Assembly (NCBI GenBank): GCA_031553755.1
Contig: JAVBKZ010000067.1
Coordinates: forward strand, 1 to 17,421
Direction of reading: 5' to 3'
Length of the DNA stretch: 17,421 nt
Origin: JAIRVZ01 sp031553755
GTDB lineage: Bacteria; Bacteroidota; Bacteroidia; Bacteroidales; Azobacteroidaceae
In this document: positions 6,820-14,959 of the stretch, in pieces
Position numbering within the stretch: the stretch's first letter is position 1
How the letters are laid out: each line of letters starts with the position of its first letter
Notes under the pieces: generated by a model
The model's database searches: none
Told to the model about the DNA's origin: nothing
Seen by the model: the letters and a program-made list of their open reading frames with translations, nothing else
Translations under genes and position numbers: made by a program

Positions 6820-9033
6820 ATGAAAACAAATACAATAAAAAAAAACTACGCGGTACTGAATATGCATTGCGCGTCTTGTGCGATTAATATAGAGTACGCG
6901 CTCAGTTCCCAAAAAGGAGTTGAGCGTGCGACTGTAAATTATTCTAACGGAAACTTATATATTGAATATGTTCCTTCTGTTATAGATGAATACGATTTAA
7001 AGAAAATAGTCAAATCTCTTGGCTATGATTTGTTTATAGAAGAAGCTGAAAATGAAATAGATACTCTTCATTCTTTACAAAAAATACAGGAAGATAATCT
7101 TAGGAAACTCAAAATCAAATGCATTATTTCATGCGTTTGCTCTATTCCATTGGTAATTATAGCCATGTTTTTTAGTAAACAGATTCCTTTTGCTAATTAT
7201 ATTATGTGGGCTTTATCTACGCCTGTTGTCTTTTATTGCGGAGAAAGTTTTTTTAAGGGGGCTTTTCTTCAACTTAAACATAAGCGGAGCAATATGAATA
7301 CCCTAATCGCGTTGAGTTCGGGGATTGCTTATTTTTTTAGCGTTTTCAATACCCTATTTCCCTCATATTTTGGAAATAAGGGATTTTTACCTCATGTTTA
7401 TTTTGAAGCTTCGGCAGTTATCATAACACTTGTCCTTCTCGGAAATTATTTGGAAGAAAAAGCCAAAGAAAAAACAACATCTTCTATCAAAAATTTGATG
7501 AAATTACAACCTAAATTTGTAACATTAATTGAAGAATCCGGGCAAACGAAAGAAATTCATGTTAAAGACGTAAAAAAAGACGATATTGTTCAAATCAAAA
7601 CTGGAGAAAAAATTTCTATCGACGGATTAATAATTTCCGGACACTCTCTTGTTGATGAAAGTATGATAAGCGGAGAATCAGTTCCGGTAGAAAAAGAAAT
7701 TGGAAGTAAAGTATTCGCCGGAACAATTAATCAAACCGGTACTTTCAAAGTTAAGGTGACTAACCCGGTAAATGAAACGATATTGTCACATATTATTAAA
7801 CGTGTACAAAACGCCCAATCTTCAAAAGTTCCGATACAAAAAATATCAGATAAAGTAGTAGGGATATTTGTCCCCGTAATTATTATCTTTTCTATTATTA
7901 CGTTTATCGCGTGGATGATATGGGGAGGAAACGATAAATTTAGTTTAGGACTCATTTCCGCGATAACTGTTTTGATAATCGCGTGTCCTTGCGCTTTGGG
8001 TTTGGCCGGGCCGACCGCGATTATGGTTGGGATTGGTAAAGCTGCGGAAAAAGGTATTTTAATAAAAGATGCCAAATCGTTGGAAATAGCTAAGAATATC
8101 AATGTACTTGTTATGGATAAAACGGGAACAATTACCGAAGGAAAACCTAAGTTAATTGATTTTGTAGGAGATAAAAACGACATTGTGTATTTAGTTAATC
8201 TGACGAGAAGATCTAATCATCCTTATTCCCAGAGTATAACTAATCATTTTCCGGACGTGGAATCAAAAAACATTGAAAATTTTGAAAGCAAGTTGGGATT
8301 TGGCATACAAGGTATAATTGAAGGCCATGTTTGCCACATGGGAAATTTCAATTTTTTGAAGGAATCTGATATCGAAATAGGAGATGATTTATTAGAAAAA
8401 TTTGGAGAATGGAGTGAAGATATCAATAGTATTGTATGGTTTTCGAAAGATAAACGAGCCACCATATGTCTCTGCGTCAGTGATCCTATTAAACCGTCTT
8501 CTTTCGCGGCAATCAAAAAAATACACGATTTGAACATCAGTACTTATATGCTGACCGGAGATAATAATCATGTCGCGCGGGAAGTCGCGCGGCAGGTAGG
8601 TGTCATAAATTATAAATCTGAAATATTTCCGGCAGAAAAAGCTGATTTTGTAAAAAAATTGCAAGTTCCGGGAAAAGTAGTCGCTATGGTCGGAGATGGA
8701 ATTAACGATAGTGCCGCGTTAGCTCAAGCCGATGTTAGTATTGCAATGGAAAAAGGAAGTGATATCGCAATCGAAGTCGCTGACATGACTATTATATCAA
8801 ATAATCTTGCTAAAATTCCGGAAGCAATTAAAATATCCGGACAAACGATTAAAACCATCAAACAAAATCTATTTTGGGCTTTTTTCTACAACGTGATAGG
8901 TATCCCAATTGCTGCCGGAATATTATATCCTGTTAATGGTTTTTTACTCAATCCGATGATTGCGAGTTTGGCAATGGCGCTTAGCAGTTTCAGCGTTGTT
9001 ACAAACAGTTTACGAATCAGAGGAAAAAAATAA
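6820..9033 (+). CDS. copA: Copper-translocating P1B-type ATPase
   Basis: This is an inner-membrane ATP-driven Cu(I) exporter of 737 residues. The single N-terminal HMA domain (about 8-73) carries the metal site MHCASC (C17, C20). Membrane helices begin near 98. Next come the actuator SGES (284-287), the transmembrane metal site CPC (389-391), the phosphorylation motif DKTGT (D433), the nucleotide-binding HP (467-468), TGD (579-581) and the hinge GDGIND (625-630). In the last two helices, YN (690-691) and MxxSS (719-723) complete the triad CPC/YN/MxxSS that marks the Cu(I) subgroup P1B-1 over Zn/Cd or Co pumps. All catalytic residues are present. No CsoR, CueR or CopY homologue and no copper chaperone gene is adjacent. 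The preceding pirin gene is likely cotranscribed. Confidence 0.92.
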   Translation: MKTNTIKKNYAVLNMHCASCAINIEYALSSQKGVERATVNYSNGNLYIEYVPSVIDEYDLKKIVKSLGYDLFIEEAENEIDTLHSLQKIQEDNLRKLKIKCIISCVCSIPLVIIAMFFSKQIPFANYIMWALSTPVVFYCGESFFKGAFLQLKHKRSNMNTLIALSSGIAYFFSVFNTLFPSYFGNKGFLPHVYFEASAVIITLVLLGNYLEEKAKEKTTSSIKNLMKLQPKFVTLIEESGQTKEIHVKDVKKDDIVQIKTGEKISIDGLIISGHSLVDESMISGESVPVEKEIGSKVFAGTINQTGTFKVKVTNPVNETILSHIIKRVQNAQSSKVPIQKISDKVVGIFVPVIIIFSIITFIAWMIWGGNDKFSLGLISAITVLIIACPCALGLAGPTAIMVGIGKAAEKGILIKDAKSLEIAKNINVLVMDKTGTITEGKPKLIDFVGDKNDIVYLVNLTRRSNHPYSQSITNHFPDVESKNIENFESKLGFGIQGIIEGHVCHMGNFNFLKESDIEIGDDLLEKFGEWSEDINSIVWFSKDKRATICLCVSDPIKPSSFAAIKKIHDLNISTYMLTGDNNHVAREVARQVGVINYKSEIFPAEKADFVKKLQVPGKVVAMVGDGINDSAALAQADVSIAMEKGSDIAIEVADMTIISNNLAKIPEAIKISGQTIKTIKQNLFWAFFYNVIGIPIAAGILYPVNGFLLNPMIASLAMALSSFSVVTNSLRIRGKK

Positions 9034-9054
9034 ACTCCTTTAGAATATTATAAT

Positions 9055-9062
9055 TACTTTTG
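9055..9062 (+). promoter_or_regulatory. Possible -7 element ahead of the sufT-lpxH pair
   Basis: TACTTTTG matches TAnnTTTG and lies just after copA, 172 bp before the sufT-like ATG. If used, the transcript leader would contain the whole inverted repeat at 9107-9175. No -33 element was found, so support is weak. Confidence 0.28.
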
Positions 9063-9106
9063 TCTTTGATTAAGTATTCGCTGTTAATTAGTTTATATCA
9101 TTATAT

Positions 9107-9175
9107 TCCCGCAGAATACGCGGATTTTTATATTTAAATATTTGCAATCTGCGTTATTCAGCGTAATCAGCGGGA
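9107..9175. repeat. REP-like imperfect inverted repeat with short CGC-based subunits
   Basis: The arms tcccgcagaatacgcgga (9107-9124) and tcagcgtaatcagcggga (9158-9175) pair at 15 of 18 positions around an AT-rich centre. Read on the minus strand, the right arm and part of the loop hold near-tandem units CGCTGATTA, CGCTGAATAA and CGCAGATTG. This GC-rich patterned block stands out in an AT-rich gap of 201 bp between copA and the sufT-like gene. Similar CGCAGATTACGC-type blocks are, from memory, scattered between genes in many Bacteroidota genomes. It could fold in RNA, but it lacks a T-run and so is not a classic terminator. Confidence 0.6.
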
Positions 9176-9234
9176 GATAATTTTTTAATTTAATTTTCGA
9201 CTCATACTTAGCGAATTAACACATTTGTAAAATA

Positions 9235-9552
9235 ATGGAAAATAAATTTATGGAATTGGAGGAAAAAATTGTCAAGATGCTCAAAACGGTATACGATCCT
9301 GAAATTCCGGTTAATGTTTACGACTTAGGATTAATATACGATGTTGAAATCAATGAAGAAAAAAATGTCAAAATAAAAATGACTTTGACTGCGCCAGCAT
9401 GTCCGGCTGCCGATTTCATTATGGAAGACGTTAAAATGAAAGTAGAATCGGTTGAAGGAGTAAACGATGTGGATGTAGAGTTGGTTTTCGAACCCGAATG
9501 GGACAAAGACATGATGAGTGAAGAAGCTAAGTTGGAACTTGGATTTTTATAA
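9235..9552 (+). CDS. SufT-like metal-sulfur cluster assembly factor (MIP18/DUF59 domain)
   Basis: This is a 105-residue single-domain DUF59 (MIP18-family) protein. Relatives such as SufT and the eukaryotic CIA factor MIP18 help mature Fe-S proteins. The family core is intact: YDPEIPVNVYDLGLIYDV (20-37), with the DPE triplet at 21-23. It is followed by MTLTAPACPAADFIMEDV, with the conserved cysteine C56. The rest forms the usual C-terminal strand and helix, VDVELVFEPEWDKDMMSEEAK. An internal Met at residue 6 is an alternative start, but ATG 9235 is the first in frame. Only 3 bp separate its stop from the lpxH start, so the two are cotranscribed. No suf operon genes are adjacent in the window. 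Confidence 0.85.
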   Translation: MENKFMELEEKIVKMLKTVYDPEIPVNVYDLGLIYDVEINEEKNVKIKMTLTAPACPAADFIMEDVKMKVESVEGVNDVDVELVFEPEWDKDMMSEEAKLELGFL

Positions 9553-9555
9553 CTG

Positions 9556-10314
9556 ATGACATTGCGGACCAAGATATATTTTGCTTCTGATGTACATCTC
9601 GGATCTGATGTATTTGAAAATCCATTAATTGTAGAAAAACGCTTTGTAAGATGGTTAGATAGTATTAAATCTGACGCGAAGGAACTTTATCTTCTTGGCG
9701 ATATTTTTGATTTCTGGTTTGAATATAAATATGTAGCGCCTAAAGGGTTTACTCGTTTTTTAGGAAAAATAGCCGAATTAAGTGATTCTGGAATTGAAAT
9801 ACATTTATTTATCGGTAATCACGATATTTGGTTTTTCGATTATTTAGAGAAAGAACTCGGTGTAATTATTCATAAAGAACCTTACATTGTAAACATTTCC
9901 GGTAAAAAATTTTTCCTCTCTCATGGAGATGGCTTAGGTGATGATTCAAAATCATTTAAAATAATCCGCTCTATTTTTCACAATAAACTTTGTCAGAAAT
10001 TATTTGCTTCCGTTCATCCCCGTTGGGGAATGGGACTGGCGCACGCATGGTCTACACACAGCCGGAAAACAGGATTGGAAAAACCGACCGGATATCTGGG
10101 TGAAGACAAAGAATATCTCGTTTTATTCGCGAAAAATTACATTCAGACAGATTCCTCGATTGATTATTTCATCTTCGGACATCGGCATATTGTTTTAGAC
10201 CTGATGCTTTCGAAAAAAAGTCGTATCCTGATTCTCGGAGACTGGATTCAATATTACACCTATGCTGTTTTTGACGGCGAAACTTTGAGCCTGGAACGTT
10301 TCGAAGAGGGATAG
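9556..10314 (+). CDS. lpxH: UDP-2,3-diacylglucosamine diphosphatase (LpxH)
   Basis: LpxH hydrolyses UDP-2,3-diacylglucosamine to lipid X in lipid A synthesis, at the inner face of the cytoplasmic membrane. The 252-residue protein is a calcineurin-like metallophosphatase with all metal-binding blocks: ASDVHLGS (D12, H14), LLGDIFDFWFEY (D49), IGNHDIW (N88, H89), LSHGDGLGDD (H123) and FGHRHI (H209, H211). The DFWFEYK after GDIFD and the helical insertion at about 133-170 fit LpxH better than generic phosphoesterases. Presence of this gene agrees with a Gram-negative outer membrane. It follows the sufT-like gene by 3 bp and converges on the antiporter gene with 13 bp between stops. Confidence 0.88.
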   Translation: MTLRTKIYFASDVHLGSDVFENPLIVEKRFVRWLDSIKSDAKELYLLGDIFDFWFEYKYVAPKGFTRFLGKIAELSDSGIEIHLFIGNHDIWFFDYLEKELGVIIHKEPYIVNISGKKFFLSHGDGLGDDSKSFKIIRSIFHNKLCQKLFASVHPRWGMGLAHAWSTHSRKTGLEKPTGYLGEDKEYLVLFAKNYIQTDSSIDYFIFGHRHIVLDLMLSKKSRILILGDWIQYYTYAVFDGETLSLERFEEG

Positions 10315-10327
10315 AATTCAAAAAAAT

Positions 10328-12613
10328 TTACTTACCATTTATAATCAACGTAGAAGGCATGTTTTGAAGTGCTTCTTTATATTCGGTAGAAATATAATTC
10401 CAACTATCATAAGCGACTAACATAAAGTTCTGGTCGATAAACGTTTCTTCCGACAATTCATTTGCCTTAACGATAGACGTTTCGGGGTATGATCTCAAAA
10501 ATTGTTCGATCGCTTTCAATGTATGGGCATCTTTATTTATTTCATCTTCCAAACTGAAAATAGTTATTTTGGCTTGATTGAATTCAACTAAATTAGCGGC
10601 ATATTCAAATAACCGGGTATCGTGGAGTTTATTCAAAATAATGATAATTTTATCCGCGATTTCAAATTCCCGGTTTACAAAAACGCCAACCGTACAATAA
10701 GTTTGTTCAATAAATGTTCTTGTTTTATCTTTCAATAAATCTCCCGGATAAAACCATGATTGTGGCGCTTTTATTTTTTGGAAATATTTCTGATAAAATA
10801 ACTCCTTGTTCCTTACCGCCTCAATGTCGGCCGGAACATCCGAAAGAGAAATTCCCGCTCCGACCAATAAAAAATCGTAACCTTCATTGTTTACAATATT
10901 GACTATACCTGTTCCTGCATCACTCGCCACTTCATAGCGTGGAGTAAAATCAAGATTCAATTTTTCGGCTTCCTGAATAATCGGTTCAAAACTAATTTCT
11001 TCAAAATTATCTACGTGAATCGGATTCACATCAGTTCCTATCGTAAGGTGCAATGCTGTATAATCGGGCTTCAATTTCCCTTTTGAAAACAACTGGTTCG
11101 CAACATTCAGTAAAATACTTCCACTACTTGCCCGTCCGAATGAAAGTAATATGCGTAAATATTCCTTTTTTTCGACAGGACTCTGTTCTGTTTTTTTCTT
11201 TTTTCTAAAGCAGAATTCGATGAACGACATCAAAGGAGTAGTCATAAAAGTCGTTACCAATGTCATTATCACCAACATCACAAAAATGTTTTGCGGTAAT
11301 ATTCGCATCTCATATCCGATGGTGAGAACAATTAATTCCATCAGTCCGCGCGTGTTCATCAAAGCGCCGATAGTCCAACTGCTGTACCAACTCTCTCCGG
11401 TATAGCGGGCTGCCACAGCCGAACCGATTACTTTACCGATAATTGCCATCACGATAAATCCCAGGCAAATAATCCAGTCTTGTGTTGTATTGATTAATCC
11501 GATATGGGTTTTTAATCCGGTAGAAACAAAAAATAATGGTAAAAATAAACACAATGCTACATCTTCTACTTTTTCCGTTAATATTTTCCGGAATTTTACG
11601 TTGTTCGGCATAACGACTCCTGTCATAAACGCGCCGAATAACGCGTGAATTCCAAGCATTTCCGTAACGTAAGATGATAATATAAGGAAGAAAAACATGA
11701 AACCGACAATCGTTTTATTGACAACTTCCTTGTTGTGATAAATATTTCCTATGATATTGAAAAACGGCCTGATGAAGATAAACATGAAAGCGACAAAAAG
11801 CGAAGTAAACAAGATGACATAAATGGCGCTTACCATCGTTCCGGATTGCGCGATAGCGATAACAACCGCTAAAATACACCATGCCGTAACGTCTCCGTTA
11901 GCCGCGCTTGCCAAGGTTAGGGTTCCGAGCCGGGTTTTAGTTAATCCACGTTCCTGAATAATTCTTGCCAAGACCGGGAAAGCGGTAATGCTCATCGCGA
12001 TTCCGATAAATAAAGAATAAGATAAGAAAGATGTTTGTCCGGACGCATATTGAGGATATGTCCAGTAGGCAGTCAACATTCCGCAGAAAAACGGGAAAAT
12101 AATTCCCGCGTGGCTAATCAACAAAGTTTCTTTTAAACTTTTTTTGACCTCTACGATATCCAATTCCATTCCAATGGCAAACATAAACAAAATTAATCCC
12201 ATTTGGCTGAGCATGTCTATGTTTCCGAGTGATGAAGGAGAAAACAAAAAAGCGAAAGTGTCGGGAGCTATTTGAGCAAAAAAGGAAGGACCTAAAACGA
12301 TTCCGGCAACAATTTCTCCGATAACGGAAGGCTGCCCCATTTTATTGAAAATCCATCCGAATATACGGGCTATCAATAAAATAGCGACAATTTGAAGTAG
12401 CAACATCGCAATAGGAGTTTGCGCGTGTTCTCCTACCGAATTTTGGAACATTTGGAAACCCTCGGTAAGCATGCCCTTTCCGCTGCTTAAATTGAATGTT
12501 TTATGAATTCCGGTATCGAATTGATCTCCTAATTGGACAATTCCGTACATCAGACCGCCAAAAACAATCAACATAAATAGGTAAAAGGTGAAATTTTTTA
12601 ATCCTTTGGGCAT
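10328..12613 (-). CDS. Cation:proton antiporter (CPA2 type) with two Usp-like tail domains
   Basis: This is a 761-residue inner-membrane antiporter that exchanges Na+ or K+ for H+; the ion cannot be told from sequence. Residues 1-465 form the transport domain, with about 12-13 hydrophobic segments. CPA2 landmarks include QPSVIGEIVAGIVLGP (94-109), the unwound-helix region AMSITAFPVLARII (206-219), SAANGDVTAW with the likely ion-binding aspartate D241, and MNTRGLMELI (419-428). A basic linker, FRKKKKTE (469-476), leads to a cytosolic tail of about 290 residues. The tail reads as two universal-stress-protein-like repeats, about 484-610 and 640-761, but neither shows a clear ATP-binding GxxG motif, so a regulatory role is inferred. 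The ATG at 12613 has its own candidate promoter. Stops of this gene and lpxH face each other closely. Confidence 0.85.
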   Translation of the reverse strand: MPKGLKNFTFYLFMLIVFGGLMYGIVQLGDQFDTGIHKTFNLSSGKGMLTEGFQMFQNSVGEHAQTPIAMLLLQIVAILLIARIFGWIFNKMGQPSVIGEIVAGIVLGPSFFAQIAPDTFAFLFSPSSLGNIDMLSQMGLILFMFAIGMELDIVEVKKSLKETLLISHAGIIFPFFCGMLTAYWTYPQYASGQTSFLSYSLFIGIAMSITAFPVLARIIQERGLTKTRLGTLTLASAANGDVTAWCILAVVIAIAQSGTMVSAIYVILFTSLFVAFMFIFIRPFFNIIGNIYHNKEVVNKTIVGFMFFFLILSSYVTEMLGIHALFGAFMTGVVMPNNVKFRKILTEKVEDVALCLFLPLFFVSTGLKTHIGLINTTQDWIICLGFIVMAIIGKVIGSAVAARYTGESWYSSWTIGALMNTRGLMELIVLTIGYEMRILPQNIFVMLVIMTLVTTFMTTPLMSFIEFCFRKKKKTEQSPVEKKEYLRILLSFGRASSGSILLNVANQLFSKGKLKPDYTALHLTIGTDVNPIHVDNFEEISFEPIIQEAEKLNLDFTPRYEVASDAGTGIVNIVNNEGYDFLLVGAGISLSDVPADIEAVRNKELFYQKYFQKIKAPQSWFYPGDLLKDKTRTFIEQTYCTVGVFVNREFEIADKIIIILNKLHDTRLFEYAANLVEFNQAKITIFSLEDEINKDAHTLKAIEQFLRSYPETSIVKANELSEETFIDQNFMLVAYDSWNYISTEYKEALQNMPSTLIINGK

Positions 12614-12635
12614 GGTATATTTCAGATTTATGGTA

Positions 12636-12643
12636 CAAAATTA
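12636..12643 (-). promoter_or_regulatory. Candidate -7 element for the antiporter gene
   Basis: On the minus strand this reads TAATTTTG, an exact TAnnTTTG match 22 bp before the antiporter ATG, in the 75-bp gap after the LRR gene. A -33 element is not visible. It suggests the antiporter is transcribed separately from the LRR gene. Confidence 0.38.
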
Positions 12644-12688
12644 ATCAAAAAAATGAAGATTGATTGTTTTTAATCTCTTATTATCCAT

Positions 12689-14785
12689 TTATTGACTATA
12701 TCCCACAACTACTTTTTGAGTACTGTTTTTTACTTTTACAATGTAAATACCTTTATCTAAATTTACTTCTACATTTCCATAAATTAAAGAATTGTAGACA
12801 GGTTTTCCTGAGATGTTATAGATCGAAACAACTACTTTTTTTTTTGCTTCAAAATAAATACCGTTTGTTGAAGTGTTTATCTGTAAATTATCATCTTCAA
12901 TGTGGTTTATTGCATTATTTTCTTCTTCTATAATATAAATAAAGTCTCTCCATCCGCTGGCGGATTTATAGGCCTCAAGGGAACCTTTAGGAATATGCAA
13001 AGTACATGTTTCTTGGTTAATTTCATAAAAACCAGTAAAATTAACTGAGGGAGGAATAGGATTATTACTGTATATTTTTTTTAAGTTTGTACAGCTGGAA
13101 AAAGCACGAAATCCGATTTCTATTACATTACTAGGAATAATAACAGATGTCAAATTTTTACAATTAGAAAAGGTCGCATATCCAATCTCAGTAATCTTAT
13201 TTGGAATAGTAATAGATGTTAAACTTTCACAATTTTCAAAAGCGTGCCATCCAATCTTAGTAACATTATTTGGAATATCGATGGAGATAATACTTATACA
13301 ATCTTTAAAGGAATAATCTGGTATTTTAGTAACATTATTTCCGATATTAACAGAAGTAATCGCCGTACAACCTAAAAATGCGGGATTAGAATTACTTCCC
13401 ATTTGAGTACAATTAGTTGCATTGTAATTTACTATTTGTAATTGTGTGCAATCCTCAAAAACTCTGTCTCCTATTTTAGTAACATTCTCTGGAATAGTAA
13501 TGGAAGTTAAAATTTTACAGTTAGCAAAAGCATAGCCTTTAATTTCAATAACGCTATTTGGAATAGTAACCGATATCAAATTTTTACAATCGGAAAATGC
13601 AGAATATCCAATTTCGGTAACACCATTTGGAATAATGATTGATGTTAAACTTTCACAACTTACAAAAGTCTGGTTTTCAATTTTGGTAACGTTATTTGGA
13701 ATAGTAACCGATGTTAAATTCTTACAACCAGAAAAGGCATTTTGTCCAATTTCAGTAATACTATTTGGGATAGAAATCGATGTTAAATAGGTACAATTAG
13801 CAAAGGCATAATCACCAATTGAATTAACATTATTAGGAATGTTATAAATATTTAATTTGGCATTAGGATATGCAATTAGAGTTGTTTTTTCTTTATTAAA
13901 TAATACTCCATCAATACTTGAAAATTTTGAATTTTGTTCTGAAACAATAAATTCTGTCAATTTTTTACAACCTGAAAAAGCATAATTACCAATTGAAGTA
14001 ATGTTATCAGATATAATTATTGATATTAAACTTTCACAATCGTAAAAAGCACCAATATCAATACTTGTAATACTATTTGGAATAGAAATCGATGTTAAAT
14101 TTTTACAACCGTAAAAAGTATAATTTCCAATATTGGGAATACCATCTGGAATAATAATAGAAGTTAAACTTGTACAATTAGAAAAAACACCATCTCCAAT
14201 TGATATTACACCATTTGGAATAGTAACGGAAACCAAATTTTCACAACCGGAAAAAACATTATTTCCAATTTCAGCAACACTATTGGGAATAACATAAGTG
14301 TTTGATTTGGCGTTAGGATATGCAAGTAGAGTTGTTTTTTCTTTATCAAATAACACTCCGTCAATACTCGTAAATCTTGAATTTTGTTCTGAAACAATAA
14401 ATTCTGTCAAATTTGTACAATTAGAAAAAGCAGCAATTCCAATCTCAATAATACCTTTTGGAATAGTAATAGATGTCAAACTTGGGCAATAGCAAAAAGC
14501 CTCATTCCCAATCTCAGTAACACTATTGGGAATAGATACTGATGTCAAATCTGTACAACCGGAAAAAGCAGCATATCTAATTTTGGTAACATTGTATGTT
14601 TTTCCGGAATAAACAATTGTTTCCGGAATTACAATACTTCCCTTGTATTGACCGTAACCATTGGCTACAGTCGCTTCATCTTGCGATAAATAGTAATAAA
14701 TTCCATCCACATAGCAATTGTACGCCCACGTTTGCATAGATCCAATTAGGCAAACTAACCCTACAAGTAAACATTTTATTTTCAT
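12689..14785 (-). CDS. Secreted BspA-type leucine-rich-repeat protein with T9SS sorting domain
   Basis: This is a 698-residue exported protein. A longer frame opens at 14818, but the ATG at 14785 starts a clean signal peptide (MKIKCLLVGLVCLIGSMQTWA), so it is preferred. After a short N-terminal domain come about 20 BspA-type (LRR_5) repeats of 23 residues. Their core is LTSVSIPNSVTEIGNEAFCYC, repeated up to about residue 575. Two repeats are interrupted by the near-identical insert LTEFIVSEQNS..SIDGVLF. A cap region with KGSLEAYKSASGWRDF is typical for the family. The last 75 or so residues (SIYNISGKPVYN..DKGIYIVKVKN) form a type A T9SS sorting domain, so the protein is probably released from or anchored on the cell surface. 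BspA relatives bind host or matrix proteins or other cells; the ligand here is unknown. The gene is AT-rich and diverges from the TonB receptor. Confidence 0.88.
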   Translation of the reverse strand: MKIKCLLVGLVCLIGSMQTWAYNCYVDGIYYYLSQDEATVANGYGQYKGSIVIPETIVYSGKTYNVTKIRYAAFSGCTDLTSVSIPNSVTEIGNEAFCYCPSLTSITIPKGIIEIGIAAFSNCTNLTEFIVSEQNSRFTSIDGVLFDKEKTTLLAYPNAKSNTYVIPNSVAEIGNNVFSGCENLVSVTIPNGVISIGDGVFSNCTSLTSIIIPDGIPNIGNYTFYGCKNLTSISIPNSITSIDIGAFYDCESLISIIISDNITSIGNYAFSGCKKLTEFIVSEQNSKFSSIDGVLFNKEKTTLIAYPNAKLNIYNIPNNVNSIGDYAFANCTYLTSISIPNSITEIGQNAFSGCKNLTSVTIPNNVTKIENQTFVSCESLTSIIIPNGVTEIGYSAFSDCKNLISVTIPNSVIEIKGYAFANCKILTSITIPENVTKIGDRVFEDCTQLQIVNYNATNCTQMGSNSNPAFLGCTAITSVNIGNNVTKIPDYSFKDCISIISIDIPNNVTKIGWHAFENCESLTSITIPNKITEIGYATFSNCKNLTSVIIPSNVIEIGFRAFSSCTNLKKIYSNNPIPPSVNFTGFYEINQETCTLHIPKGSLEAYKSASGWRDFIYIIEEENNAINHIEDDNLQINTSTNGIYFEAKKKVVVSIYNISGKPVYNSLIYGNVEVNLDKGIYIVKVKNSTQKVVVGYSQ
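13856..13960 (-). repeat. Internal duplication in the LRR gene, downstream copy
   Basis: This stretch encodes LTEFIVSEQNSKFSSIDG and VLFNKEKTTLIAYPNAK. It matches 14306-14410 with only a handful of base differences over 105 bp, at a spacing of 450 bp in the same frame. The similarity is much closer than between ordinary 69-bp LRR units, pointing to a recent segmental duplication or gene conversion. Confidence 0.8.
14306..14410 (-). repeat. Internal duplication in the LRR gene, upstream copy
   Basis: This is the partner of 13856-13960. It encodes LTEFIVSEQNSRFTSIDG and VLFDKEKTTLLAYPNAK, an insert that breaks the 23-residue LRR period. The shared block includes long runs without a mismatch, such as gaattttgttctgaaacaat read on the plus strand without its first base. 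Confidence 0.8.
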
Positions 14786-14891
14786 AGATTTATAGTATTT
14801 ATGCTCTAAAGTATCCAAAGAGCGGTTATTGTGTCAAAATTTAGTATCCTCTAATCACTTAATTTTTAAATGATATTTGAGAATAGAATCA

Positions 14892-14899
14892 CAAAGTTA
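14892..14899 (-). promoter_or_regulatory. Possible -7 element for the LRR gene
   Basis: On the minus strand this reads TAACTTTG, matching TAnnTTTG, 107 bp upstream of the chosen LRR start, implying a leader of about 100 nt. No -33 element is evident at 19-21 bp. Confidence 0.35.
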
Positions 14900-14939
14900 C
14901 ATATAATTTTTGGAAAGAGAATAGCTAACTATGAAACGA

Positions 14940-14959
14940 AATCACTACATGTAGTGATT
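14940..14959. promoter_or_regulatory. Perfect 20-bp palindrome, likely operator in the divergent LRR/TonB-receptor gap
   Basis: AATCACTACATGTAGTGATT is fully self-complementary, and symmetry ends exactly at 14939/14960. Its core TACATGTA (14946-14953) recalls the TACA..TGTA dyads bound by winged-helix repressors of the BlaI/MecI/CopY group, but the regulator is not in the window and the link is only a resemblance. The right end overlaps the putative -33 TTG of the TonB receptor promoter, a good place for repression. With no spacer loop it is unsuited to an RNA terminator. Confidence 0.6.

Noticed and set aside
7731..8183. 150-codon minus-strand open frame within copA.
   Set aside because: It is a shadow frame opposite the conserved CPC and DKTGT region; the protein has no recognisable features.
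12644..12680. Weak agatt/aatct hairpin with a T-rich tail after the LRR gene on the minus strand, considered as a terminator.
   Set aside because: The stem is only 5 bp, AT-rich and has a large loop, so it is not credible as an intrinsic terminator.
12664..12933. Plus-strand open frame opposite the end of the LRR gene.
   Set aside because: It is antisense to a well-supported coding sequence, low in complexity (Leu/Phe/Tyr-rich) and has no recognisable family.
12689..14785. The regular 69-bp periodicity considered as a CRISPR array or noncoding tandem repeat.
   Set aside because: The period is that of a translated 23-residue BspA LRR within a single open frame with signal peptide and sorting domain.
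14786..14818. N-terminal extension of the LRR protein starting at ATG 14818.
   Set aside because: It would put 11 polar residues before an otherwise ideal signal peptide; the internal ATG at 14785 is the better start.
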